Assembly (NCBI GenBank): GCA_030538115.1
Contig: JAUNUP010000006.1
Coordinates: 124,001 to 188,000, forward strand
Direction of reading: 5' to 3'
Length of the DNA stretch: 64,000 nt
From: Dermatophilus congolensis
Lineage (GTDB): Bacteria > Actinomycetota > Actinomycetes > Actinomycetales > Dermatophilaceae
In this document: positions 50,462 to 58,251 of the stretch, one piece after another
How the letters are laid out: each line of letters starts with the position of its first letter
Numbering within the stretch: position 1 is the stretch's first letter
Translations under genes and position numbers: made by a program
The notes under the pieces: model-generated
The model's input: only the letters and a program-made list of their open reading frames with translations
Databases searched by the model: none
Told to the model about the DNA's origin: nothing

Positions 50462-51513
50462 GGGATCGGTCGATCGTTATCCGAAACGTGTACGTGATGA
50501 TGGCGTACGCGTTCCGGGCGTTGAACGCGCAAGGCACGATGCTGGCTGACACGGAGCGTTTCGACCACATCCACGACCTGTTCGCCGAGATATTGGCCCA
50601 CGGCGTGGCGGCACAGGTGAAACGCGGCCTGCACCATGACTATTTGCGACGCGAAGAACGCCTGACAGGGGTTCGTGGCCGCATCGACCTCACACGCACT
50701 GCTTTGGGGCGGGCCACCGCACCAGGCACGCTGACGTGCTCGTTCGACGAATTCGAACCGGACACGCCACACAACCGCGCCCTTAAATCGGTTGTCGTGC
50801 TGCTCATCCGTCACGGGCAGGTTGCGCGGGCCCGTAAAGACGCGTTGCGCCGCTTGCTGCCTTACCTCGACGCAGTCACGCTGATTGCGCCGCGACACAT
50901 CGAGTGGCGCCGAATCACGTATCACCGTGCCAATGCGGGTTACCGCTTGCTGCTGAGTGTGTGCGAGATGGTGGTGCGCGGGTTGTTGCAGACCGAGGAC
51001 TCCGGCGATACGGCGCTTGCGAACTGGCTGAACGACGACGCCATGAGCAACCTGTTCGAGCGGTTTGTTCGCGAGTACTACGCGTTACATCACCCCGAAC
51101 TTCATCCAGCGGCTCGAACCGTGGAATGGGACTACGACCCGGAACGCTCATTCGGCGTAGACCAACTGCCAGCGATGCGAACGGACGTCACGCTCCGCGG
51201 CGAGCACCAGACATTGATTATCGACGCCAAGTACTACGGCCGATCAATGCAGTCGAGTCGATTCAGTAAGCAAACGATCCACTCGGCGAATCTGTACCAA
51301 ATCCTCACTTACGCGAAAAACGCCGACCGACATGCTGACGGGAGCGTGAGCGGTCTGCTCCTCTACGCGCAGACGGACGGCGAAGTACTTCCAAAACTCG
51401 ACGCCCTCATTCAGGGAACGCGCATCAGCGCACGGTCCTTGCGCCTCGATCTGCCGTGGGCAAACACGCGGTGTGATTTGGAGGCCATCATCAAACAGAT
51501 CACCCGTATGTGA
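50458..51513 (+). CDS. mcrC: McrC-type nuclease subunit of the type IV restriction system
   Basis: A 351-residue McrC-family protein. The N-terminal half (RDRSIVIRNVYVMMAYAFRA, then RLTGVRGRIDLTRTA and SFDEFEPDTPHNRALKSVV) is the McrB-binding part. The C-terminal PD-(D/E)xK nuclease site is seen as RTDVTLRG followed by IIDAKYYG, with Asp and DxK in order. It starts within the stop of mcrB (ATGA). With McrB it would cut DNA with modified cytosine or other modified bases. The ORF is intact. Confidence 0.9.
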   Translation: MRDRSIVIRNVYVMMAYAFRALNAQGTMLADTERFDHIHDLFAEILAHGVAAQVKRGLHHDYLRREERLTGVRGRIDLTRTALGRATAPGTLTCSFDEFEPDTPHNRALKSVVVLLIRHGQVARARKDALRRLLPYLDAVTLIAPRHIEWRRITYHRANAGYRLLLSVCEMVVRGLLQTEDSGDTALANWLNDDAMSNLFERFVREYYALHHPELHPAARTVEWDYDPERSFGVDQLPAMRTDVTLRGEHQTLIIDAKYYGRSMQSSRFSKQTIHSANLYQILTYAKNADRHADGSVSGLLLYAQTDGEVLPKLDALIQGTRISARSLRLDLPWANTRCDLEAIIKQITRM

Positions 51514-51585
51514 CGAGTAGCGGTAGCCCAGGTGGCTGCACTCGCGGTAGTTGAGCGGGGTCGGATGATCCGAGGCACCCCGAAC

Positions 51586-52380
51586 TCACCGAATCGCCTG
51601 CGGAGGCTGCGCACCGGCGAGGCGGTAGACGGTGCCCGTGAGGGTGAAAGCGCTGCTCACGACACACCGGCTCACCGACAGTCCGTCGTCGCGGGCACCT
51701 CGTTGGGTCAAGGCTGTGAGGGGGTCGGAGGGCAGGCCCTGCCGCTGGGTGTAGCGAGCCACGTCTCTTCGGCACGCCTCGTCGGTTGCGGCTCCGTTGT
51801 CGGGCCCCCAGTCACCGACGGGCTCGATCCGATGAGGGCTAGCGCACGAAACCGCCTGACCGTCGTCGTCGGCACAGACGACCAGCGCCGAGGCATAGGT
51901 GCCGTCCGCAAGCGCGAGGATGTCGGCTGCGGTACCCCCCACCGCCAGGCCTCGTACACCAGGGAACGCGGCGCAGCCGCTCATGACGGGCGCGACCCGC
52001 AATTCGACAGTCAGATCCGTGGGTACGGCGAACTCCCGTAGTGCGGTCGCATATTCACACGCTCCAGCGAGAAGCACTCCCGCTCGTGGATCAGCACATC
52101 CGATGGCCTGCCCCTCCGTATCGACACATGTGCCCGGCGTCGCGGAGTACCCCGGAGACGTGGGCGGACTGCCGGGTGGACTCGGCGAGTCTCCTCGAAA
52201 CCATCCGAGCGGGACTCCGAGCCCGGCGAGCCCTGCAAGCGCCCCCACGGCGGTGAAGACTACGCCGGCTCGCATCCACGCCCTATCTTTGCGTTCACCC
52301 CGGGCGGCCGACGTGCTGCCTCTGGCGGTTTCCGCCGGCATCCCGCCGTCAGGCGAGTGGGTGTTGTCGTAACCGGGCAC
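51586..52380 (-). CDS. membrane-anchored septum-formation-like protein
   Basis: A 264-residue protein. The N-terminus (1-35) is hydrophilic; a TM segment lies at about 36-60 (AGVVFTAVGALAGLAGLGV). The outer part has paired cysteines in two similar spans, TCVDTEGQAIGCADP and VVCADDDGQAVSCASPHRIE, the pattern of the actinobacterial septum-formation (Septum_form, PF13845-like) domain. Its role in division is not established. Same strand as the lipoprotein gene upstream (52385), with only 4 bases between them, so they are co-transcribed. Confidence 0.68.
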   Translation of the reverse strand: MPGYDNTHSPDGGMPAETARGSTSAARGERKDRAWMRAGVVFTAVGALAGLAGLGVPLGWFRGDSPSPPGSPPTSPGYSATPGTCVDTEGQAIGCADPRAGVLLAGACEYATALREFAVPTDLTVELRVAPVMSGCAAFPGVRGLAVGGTAADILALADGTYASALVVCADDDGQAVSCASPHRIEPVGDWGPDNGAATDEACRRDVARYTQRQGLPSDPLTALTQRGARDDGLSVSRCVVSSAFTLTGTVYRLAGAQPPQAIR

Positions 52381-52384
52381 GGGT

Positions 52385-53041
52385 TCAACGCACCACGGCC
52401 ATGCGAGTGATGAGCGCGCTGGACGTGCCGTTGCACCTGTAGTCGACGGTGTGCTGCTGGGGGCTGACTTCGACCACGGCGACAGTCACACCATCGAGCG
52501 GGGTCGAAAGAGTTGCGGCACCCTTGAAGGGGATCGTCTTTGCATCAGCTTGCCGTTCGTCGGTACGCAATACGAACTGCAGCCGTTCGCGCGATGAGGT
52601 GGACGCCATGTCTTGCGCGACGTCCACCTGCAGAGTCCCGGTGGGCTGCGCGAAGCGGAACTCGAGGCGGTGGTATTCGGCGTCGTCAGAGCAGTTCACC
52701 TTCACCTGCATCGCTTGGACCGCTTGCGGCTTCCCTGCAGGAGTGAACTCGCCTTCGTTCCAGTCGGCGACGGCGAAGGCATCTGCCAGAGTGAGGCGCT
52801 GCTCCCCGGTAGACACCGTGGGCGTGACAACTCGTGTGGAGGGCTCGCTCGTGACATCCGTTGTTGCGGTCGCTTCGCTGCTGGGCGTCTCGGACGGCGT
52901 GGGCGCCTCTGTTACAGCCCATGTAGGCGATGGGCTGTCGCTAACCGTGGTTGGCGTAGCCGTATTGGAGGTCACCGTCACACCCCCGCAGGAGGCGAGA
53001 GCCAGCATCGAAGCGGCAGTGATGACAAGCAGACGACGCAT
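52385..53041 (-). CDS. secreted lipoprotein, NPCBM-like beta domain
   Basis: A 218-residue lipoprotein with signal peptide and lipobox LALASC (Cys18). A Thr/Ser/Pro-rich spacer (about 25-80) is followed by a single beta-rich domain (LADAFAVADWNEGEFTPAGK, EYHRLEFRFAQPTGTLQVDV, TVDYRCNGTSSALITRM). The fold resembles NPCBM/NEW2-like carbohydrate-binding domains, but the similarity is weak. It probably sits in the envelope together with the downstream septum-formation-like protein. Confidence 0.68.
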   Translation of the reverse strand: MRRLLVITAASMLALASCGGVTVTSNTATPTTVSDSPSPTWAVTEAPTPSETPSSEATATTDVTSEPSTRVVTPTVSTGEQRLTLADAFAVADWNEGEFTPAGKPQAVQAMQVKVNCSDDAEYHRLEFRFAQPTGTLQVDVAQDMASTSSRERLQFVLRTDERQADAKTIPFKGAATLSTPLDGVTVAVVEVSPQQHTVDYRCNGTSSALITRMAVVR

Positions 53042-53165
53042 AGGGCCCTCCTCGAATCACGCGGTACCCAAATGCTAGGTAACACAGGCAATCCGGGGGG
53101 CCTCAAACACCCCGCGACTTCCGTCAAGCGGCGTCGCATTGGTAATTGCGGCGATCCCTGGCGGC

Positions 53166-53957
53166 TCACTCGGAAGCCAGCTCGGAACTGCCCCAGAGTT
53201 CTACGCCGCCATCATCGACAATCTCCCTTCGGATACCGCGACCCGCTGTTCTCATGCGGATGGAGGTTCGGTCGGCGCGAAACAGGTCTTTCGAGTACTC
53301 GAACGGATGCCCGTCTGCGTCGTACGTGAGCCGACGTACGAGGATCAGCGGCGCTTCTGGGGCGATGGAGAGGAGGGCCGCTTCTTCATCGGTAGCCTGG
53401 GCGACTTCGATGCGTTCCTCAGCTTCATGTGGCTCCGTGTCGTACTCGTCTTTGAGAAGCTCGTAAACCGATCCCCCGAGCGGTAGGTCCAGGAGCCCCG
53501 GGAATCGCTCAGCAGGGAAGTAGCCGTGATCGATCGAGATCGGACGGCCATCAGCGAGGCGGATGCGCTGGATGAAGTAGATGAGCTCACCCGGTGCCAA
53601 TCCGAGGGCAGCTCGCACGCGGTCAGGCGGGGTGGTCATGTGCGTGCAGATCACGCGGCTGCCAGCGCGATACCCTTGGCTGGCGAGGAATCCCGGCACC
53701 CCCTCGATGCCGCCGAGGTCGCGTTCGACCTTTGGCCGGCTGACGAAAGTGCCGCCGCCACGTCCAGGGACGCGGCGAACGAGCCCTGCTTCTTCGAGCG
53801 TTCCGAGTACGGCCCGAAGTGTGCCTCGACTCACGCCGTACCGTGCGGCGAGTTCTCGTTCACCTCCCAGACGCGATCCGACGGACAACTCGCCGGCGTC
53901 GATCTCTTCGAGAAGGACGCGGCGCAACTGCTCGGCCGCCGAGCGCTCGGTCGTCAC
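53166..53957 (-). CDS. GntR/HutC-family regulator of the microcompartment locus
   Basis: A 263-residue protein. The winged helix is at residues about 8-75 (AEQLRRVLLEEIDAGELSVG then RGTLRAVLGTLEEAGLVRR) and a UTRA ligand-binding domain fills the C-terminal half (ELIYFIQRIRLADGRPISID, PLILVRRLTYDADGHPFEYS, the usual end RADRTSIRM). GTG 53957 is preceded by GGAAGGTG. It is at the distal end of the microcompartment gene group on the same strand, so it probably controls this locus in response to an amine or its product. HutC-type factors usually repress until the inducer binds. Confidence 0.9.
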   Translation of the reverse strand: MTTERSAAEQLRRVLLEEIDAGELSVGSRLGGERELAARYGVSRGTLRAVLGTLEEAGLVRRVPGRGGGTFVSRPKVERDLGGIEGVPGFLASQGYRAGSRVICTHMTTPPDRVRAALGLAPGELIYFIQRIRLADGRPISIDHGYFPAERFPGLLDLPLGGSVYELLKDEYDTEPHEAEERIEVAQATDEEAALLSIAPEAPLILVRRLTYDADGHPFEYSKDLFRADRTSIRMRTAGRGIRREIVDDGGVELWGSSELASE

Positions 53958-54012
53958 GGGGTCACCTTCCACGAGCACCAGGCTAGTTGGGCGACATGCC
54001 GGCGAAGTGCAA

Positions 54013-54792
54013 CTACATCTCGTCCATCGCCTCCATGGATTCTGGCAACAGCTGTCCGCCATCGACCACGAGCGCCTGCCCGGTGATGTACGCGGCTTCA
54101 TCGGTGGCGAAGAACAGGGCGGCGTTTCCGATGTCCTCGACCGCGCCGAGGCGGCGCTGGGGGATGGCCTCGGTCATCTGGCGAAGGTACGCAGCACCCA
54201 TGCCGTCGAGCCCTTCCGTGGCGATATTGCCAGGGAGTACAGCGTTGACGGTGATCCCGGAGGGCGCCAATTCCATTGCAGCCGTCCGCATGAAGCCCAG
54301 TTGCGCCGCCTTGCTGGCGCCGTAGTGGGACCATCCTGGAAAGCCGGTGTAGGGGCCCGTGATCGAAGACGTGATGATCACTCGACCGGCCTTCGACTTC
54401 TTCAGCTCGTCCAAGCAAGCCTGCACGGTGTAAACCGTTCCGTCGAAGTTGACACCCATGACCTCGTGCAGGTGATCAGGCTGCATCTCTGTGAGCTTTA
54501 CGGCAGGGAACTTGCCCGCATTCGCACAGACGATGTCGATACCGCCGTGCCGTTCCACCGCGGTGCGAGCCATCTTCCGGCAGGACTCAGGGTCGCTGAC
54601 GTCGACGGAGACGAACGACACCGAGCCGGGCAGGTCTCGCATATCGCGCACTGCTGCCTCGCCCGTGTCCTGGTTTCGTGCAGCGATCAGCACCTTGCAT
54701 CCTGACTCGGCGAAGCGCTGAGCGATGCCTCTGCCGATGCCCTTGGTTCCTCCGGTGACGATTACCGATCTTCCAGTCAGTGATGTGAACAC
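54013..54792 (-). CDS. SDR dehydrogenase, probable aminoacetone/1-amino-2-propanol reductase
   Basis: A 259-residue short-chain dehydrogenase. The coenzyme motif TGGTKGIG is at 13-20, NAG at 91-93, and the catalytic Ser143, Tyr157 and Lys161 (YGASK) are all present. In the mycobacterial AAUM locus an SDR is proposed to interconvert aminoacetone and 1-amino-2-propanol; here it lies directly downstream of the kinase gene. GTG 54792 with GTGAGAA upstream fits; a GTG at 54828 that overlaps the kinase stop would add 12 residues. Soluble, and it may act in or outside the shell, as no encapsulation helix is visible. Confidence 0.88.
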   Translation of the reverse strand: MFTSLTGRSVIVTGGTKGIGRGIAQRFAESGCKVLIAARNQDTGEAAVRDMRDLPGSVSFVSVDVSDPESCRKMARTAVERHGGIDIVCANAGKFPAVKLTEMQPDHLHEVMGVNFDGTVYTVQACLDELKKSKAGRVIITSSITGPYTGFPGWSHYGASKAAQLGFMRTAAMELAPSGITVNAVLPGNIATEGLDGMGAAYLRQMTEAIPQRRLGAVEDIGNAALFFATDEAAYITGQALVVDGGQLLPESMEAMDEM

Positions 54793-54824
54793 TTGTTTCT
54801 CACTTTCTTTCGGGCCGGGCGGCG

Positions 54825-55853
54825 TCACATGACGCGGGCGCCCGATGTGTCGAGGTAGGTGCGCGCTAGATCGCGGGTCTCGGCCGTGTACGTGGCGCCC
54901 TGGGCCTGCACTTCACGGGCGTGTGAGTGGCTGCCCATCCATGCGACGAGCAGAAGGCGGCGCAGCATCACGAACGTGGCGAGCATGTCTTCGTCGATCT
55001 GGGAGAGGTCGGTGACCGAGCGGTATCCCTCCAGCCAGGCCTGCTGCCACTCAGGCAGTCGCGGATCGTGTTCGATGAACGACACAGCGGTGCCGAAGTC
55101 GTACATGAACCACGAGTAGCCGCAGTCGTCGAAGTCGATGACGTTGACGCGTTCACCTTCGACGAGGAGGTTGGCGAGGCGAAGGTCGGCGTGTACGAGC
55201 CCGAATCGCTCCGGCCCGTTGCCGTAGGTCTCCAGCCGGTCACGGATCAGGCCAGCTGCCTCGCCAAACAGTTGGAGGTCTCTGCCCTCGATGCCAATGC
55301 CGTCTTGCCATCGCCCCCATCGGGGCTCATCACCGAGGGTGTTGCTCCAGTCCCAGGAGAAGCGACGGAAACCGGCCGGTGGAGTCCAGCCCTTCGAGTG
55401 CAGGTGCAGTTGGGCGGTAATGGCGCCCAACGTACGGAAGCTGGTTGGGTGCAGCACGGTCCCGTCGGGTTCGACTCCGGGCATGACCTCGAACATCACT
55501 GCGTACCGCTCGGCTCCGTCGACCTCGGTGACGTACACCCGGTCACCGGTTTCTGTGGGCACCGTCGTGTTGGTGTTGACCGGCGAGTCGTGCAGAGCCG
55601 CGATCCAGTCGAGTTCGGAGAGGATCGAGCGTAGTGAGTGGTAGTCCTGCCGGTGCACCCGCAGAATGCCGGTGCGTCCGGTGCCGGGGTCGTCGACGCG
55701 GTAGGTGGCGTTCTCCGACAGGGTTATCAGTTCGTGTTTCACCTGGTCGGAGAAGCCGTAGTGACCGAGAGCTTCTGCGGAGACGATGTCGTCGCGCCTT
55801 GCCTGTTCTTCTGTGGGCAGCCTGACGAACTCTTCTGCCGGGTCAATGGTCAC
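54825..55853 (-). CDS. aminoglycoside-phosphotransferase-fold kinase, probable 1-amino-2-propanol kinase
   Basis: A 342-residue APH-fold kinase. The Brenner loop [10 protein letters not shown] is at 221-230, the DFG-equivalent DFDD at 240-243, and the N-lobe holds ILRVHRQ for ATP binding. In Mycobacterium smegmatis the orthologous enzyme of this locus phosphorylates (S)-1-amino-2-propanol (established for AAUM by Mallette and Kimber), and the same gene order is seen here. GTG 55853 has GGAGGTGGAAGG upstream; it overlaps the preceding BMC-T gene by 11 bases. Not an antibiotic-resistance gene. Confidence 0.88.
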   Translation of the reverse strand: MTIDPAEEFVRLPTEEQARRDDIVSAEALGHYGFSDQVKHELITLSENATYRVDDPGTGRTGILRVHRQDYHSLRSILSELDWIAALHDSPVNTNTTVPTETGDRVYVTEVDGAERYAVMFEVMPGVEPDGTVLHPTSFRTLGAITAQLHLHSKGWTPPAGFRRFSWDWSNTLGDEPRWGRWQDGIGIEGRDLQLFGEAAGLIRDRLETYGNGPERFGLVHADLRLANLLVEGERVNVIDFDDCGYSWFMYDFGTAVSFIEHDPRLPEWQQAWLEGYRSVTDLSQIDEDMLATFVMLRRLLLVAWMGSHSHAREVQAQGATYTAETRDLARTYLDTSGARVM

Positions 55854-56490
55854 GGCCTTCCACCTCCTGCAGCACATGTGTGATCCGGTCGCGGGCGCGG
55901 GTGACGTCACTGGTTGATCCACCGATGTATAGACGCCCCGCGGCGCCGATCATTTGCACATCGATCACTGTGATGCCGGGTGCGGCGCGTTCCGCTTCAT
56001 TGGCAGCCACAGCGGCGAACAACGCGGGGGTCATCTCGTAGACCAGCAGGCTGTCCCCCGGCATGATCATCGACCCTTGACGGTTGCGGTTGAGTATCAC
56101 CGCGTGTTGGTCGGTGACGTTCTCGATGACGTCATGGAAGAGCACACGGGGTTTGAGCTGGTCAGAGGCACTTGATCCGATGCCGCCGAGAATCGCTTGA
56201 CCGGCGGCTTCGACTTCCGCAAGGTCGCGCCCATGCACCTCGAGCACTCCGAACTGGCGCTCTACGAACAGAATGCCGGGTTCGATCCCAGGCGCCTGTC
56301 GTAGTGCCAAGTCGATGACGCGCTGGATGGCGAGGGCGGGCGCGACCTCGATAATGAGTGCGTGGTCACCGGCGAACGGCGGGTAGCCGCGTGCGCGGGT
56401 AGGAGTACCCAGGTACGCCGCGAACTGCGGTTGCAGGTCGTTGACGTGCAGGTAGACCCTCAGTTCCGCGCTGGGTGCGGTGTCTGCCAT
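55843..56490 (-). CDS. microcompartment shell protein, BMC-T type (second copy)
   Basis: A 215-residue tandem-domain shell protein (BMC-T), which forms pseudohexameric trimers with a pore. Two BMC folds can be traced: residues about 10-100 (LRVYLHVNDLQPQF, HALIIEVAPALAIQRV, FGVLEVHGRD) and about 110-210 (HAVILNRNRQGSMIMPGDSL, FAAVAANEAERAAPGI). The circularly permuted order of this family is apparent. It is similar to the BMC-T at 57645-58247. The start follows AGGTGA. It overlaps the kinase gene by 11 bases. Confidence 0.92.
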   Translation of the reverse strand: MADTAPSAELRVYLHVNDLQPQFAAYLGTPTRARGYPPFAGDHALIIEVAPALAIQRVIDLALRQAPGIEPGILFVERQFGVLEVHGRDLAEVEAAGQAILGGIGSSASDQLKPRVLFHDVIENVTDQHAVILNRNRQGSMIMPGDSLLVYEMTPALFAAVAANEAERAAPGITVIDVQMIGAAGRLYIGGSTSDVTRARDRITHVLQEVEGRDH

Positions 56491-56541
56491 CGGTTCACCT
56501 CCGAATTCCGTATTGGTGCCCCGTGAGCGGGGCGGAGCAGA

Positions 56542-56823
56542 CTAGGCGCCGGTGACTTCGAAGTGCTTGCCCAGGTCGGGGTGCGGCCGCGGGATGACGT
56601 GCACGCTGACGAGCTCGCCGACCTGGGCGGCGGTCTCCGCGCCGGCTTCGGTGGCAGCCTTGACGGCCCCGACTTCGCCGGTGATAACTACGGAGACGAG
56701 ACCGTCGCCGACCTCTTGCCGCTGGGTGATGGTGACGTTGGCAGCCTTGACCATGGCGTCGGCAGCAGCGAGTGCCGCAACGAATCCCTTGGTCTCGATC
56801 ATGCCGACTGCGTTGCTGGCCAT
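56542..56823 (-). CDS. microcompartment shell protein, BMC-H type
   Basis: A 93-residue BMC-H (PF00936) shell hexamer subunit: residues 5-40 read AVGMIETKGFVAALAAADAM and then VKAANVTIT, the usual fold start, and the C-terminus HVIPRPHPDLGK is the classic RPH motif. It is expected to form most of the shell facets. ATG 56823 follows GAGGAG. It is flanked by BMC-P and BMC-T genes. Confidence 0.96.
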   Translation of the reverse strand: MASNAVGMIETKGFVAALAAADAMVKAANVTITQRQEVGDGLVSVVITGEVGAVKAATEAGAETAAQVGELVSVHVIPRPHPDLGKHFEVTGA

Positions 56824-56884
56824 GGTTGTTGCTCCTCTTCGTGGTTGTGCAGGAAATGTTGAGGTTGGTCGTCGGGCCCGCGGT

Positions 56885-57145
56885 TCACGAGCTGTCATCC
56901 GAGGTGCCGTCATCGATCGAGCCGATGATCAGCGCGTCGATGGGCGGAGGTGTGCCCGGGAACCAGGCAGCGGCCACGGATCCTTGGGCGATGAGTACGT
57001 GTTCGCCAATCCCTGAGCCGAGTACGTCGAAGGCCACCAGGGTGCTCGCGCTGCCGTCGAGACGCACGTCGAGCAGGGCTCCGTTGGGCATCCCGTCGAC
57101 GCGTTTGGTCGACCAGATATTTCCGGTGACTACTCCTCTGATCAT
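56885..57145 (-). CDS. microcompartment vertex protein, BMC-P (EutN/CcmL)
   Basis: An 86-residue EutN/CcmL/BMC-P protein that closes the shell at its pentameric vertices. MIRGVVTGNIWSTKR and the central FDVLGSGIGEHVLIAQGS are diagnostic of the family. The gene overlaps the upstream unknown by 4 bases (ATGA) and carries an AAGGAG site inside it. Confidence 0.96.
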   Translation of the reverse strand: MIRGVVTGNIWSTKRVDGMPNGALLDVRLDGSASTLVAFDVLGSGIGEHVLIAQGSVAAAWFPGTPPPIDALIIGSIDDGTSDDSS

Positions 57146-57648
57146 CGGCGCTCCTTTTCGATGTGCACGCCCAGGGTTCGGGCCTTGTCGCGGGCGAGCG
57201 GTGTGATGACCGCCCCGGGGGCAACGACGATGCTCTGACCGGAATCGGCGGCCGAGGCGACTTGGCGTTCAGTGAGCACTCCGCGCTCGATGCGTAGAAT
57301 TCCTCCACCGACTCGCCCGATCACGTTCCGACCGGATCCGGCAACTCCGTTAAGACTGAATCGGAGCCAACCGTTGCGTAGATCGGAACGGGTCTTGGGG
57401 TTCTCGAACAGGCCGAGTAGTTGCCGCACGAAGTCGGCGAGGTCATCGTCTGTGGCGAGCCGCACTGCGAGGGTGCGGCGTCGAGGAAGGTCGCGGCTGA
57501 CGAACCCCGCACCCGGCGTGGCAACCGCGGCGTCGTTCGAATGTCGCACCGCCTCGGAACCCCGTGCTCCGGAAGGCAGCGCCGCCACCGCCTCGCGCAC
57601 GGCTTCGGCTACAAGGGTGCGGAGCAACTCGGCCGGGACCTGGCTCAC
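57142..57648 (-). CDS. conserved unknown protein of the AAUM microcompartment locus
   Basis: A 168-residue protein. The first 25 residues (AELLRTLVAEAVREAVAAL) form an amphipathic helix like the helices that target cargo to shells. The rest contains a soluble domain of no known name (about 55-120) and a conserved end GAVITPLARDKARTLGVHIE. Unknown proteins with a (V/I)TP.A+D.A...G(V/I) end occur in several microcompartment loci. GTG 57648 overlaps the BMC-T stop as GTGA and its end overlaps BMC-P, so it is tightly coupled to shell genes. It could be an assembly factor. Confidence 0.7.
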   Translation of the reverse strand: MSQVPAELLRTLVAEAVREAVAALPSGARGSEAVRHSNDAAVATPGAGFVSRDLPRRRTLAVRLATDDDLADFVRQLLGLFENPKTRSDLRNGWLRFSLNGVAGSGRNVIGRVGGGILRIERGVLTERQVASAADSGQSIVVAPGAVITPLARDKARTLGVHIEKERR

Positions 57649-58247
57649 GACTGGCTCCGCAAGATCGCCTCGGCCGCCTCTGCGGCGGTGCGTACGTCTG
57701 CTTCGGTGCCGCTGAGGTAGACCCGTCCCGTGGCACCCATCATTCGGTAGTCGACCACCTTGATGTCGGCCGCCTTCTCCGCTTCGTTCGTGGCGAGAAT
57801 CGAGTAAGAGGAAGGCTGGCACTCCAGCACGAACAGTGACTCCCCGGCGAGCGCCATGGAGCCGGAACGGTTGCGGTTGATGAGAAACGCGTGCTGGGGG
57901 TCGATCGACGAGACGATGCGGCTCGCCAGGATCTGGGGCCTTGTCGCGTCGCGAGCGCTGGCGCCGAGCACCGAAAGAACTCCGTCTGCCGCGGCCTGCA
58001 CCGCACCGGTTTCGCCATGGAACTCGAGGTAGCCGAATTGACGTTCCACCACGAGAATCCCGGCCGAGACCTCTGCGTGCTTGAGTGCAGCATCAGTGAG
58101 TGGTTCGATGTCGAGCCCAGGCGCCACTTCGATGATCTGCGCGGCCATGCTGGCGCGCGGCAGGGTGCCCTTGATCCATGTGCCCAGGTAGCACATGGTC
58201 TGCGGCTGCAACCTGTCGATGAAGATGCACGATCTCAGTTCGGCCAT
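57645..58247 (-). CDS. microcompartment shell protein, BMC-T type (first copy)
   Basis: A 200-residue tandem BMC-domain shell protein, about 40% similar by eye to the one at 55843. Segments MAELRSCIFIDRLQPQTM, AAQIIEVAPGLDIEPLTD, HAFLINRNRSGSMALAGESL and TNEAEKAADIKVVDYRMMG show the two BMC-like folds. It stacks or sits in facets as a gated pore. Its start lies 4 bases after the ALDH stop, with AGGGCTGAGG as ribosome-binding site inside the ALDH end. Confidence 0.92.
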   Translation of the reverse strand: MAELRSCIFIDRLQPQTMCYLGTWIKGTLPRASMAAQIIEVAPGLDIEPLTDAALKHAEVSAGILVVERQFGYLEFHGETGAVQAAADGVLSVLGASARDATRPQILASRIVSSIDPQHAFLINRNRSGSMALAGESLFVLECQPSSYSILATNEAEKAADIKVVDYRMMGATGRVYLSGTEADVRTAAEAAEAILRSQS

Positions 58248-58251
58248 TGCC

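Noticed and set aside
54825..55853. An aminoglycoside-resistance gene
   Set aside because: The fold is APH-like but the context is a microcompartment locus whose characterised orthologue is an amino-alcohol kinase.
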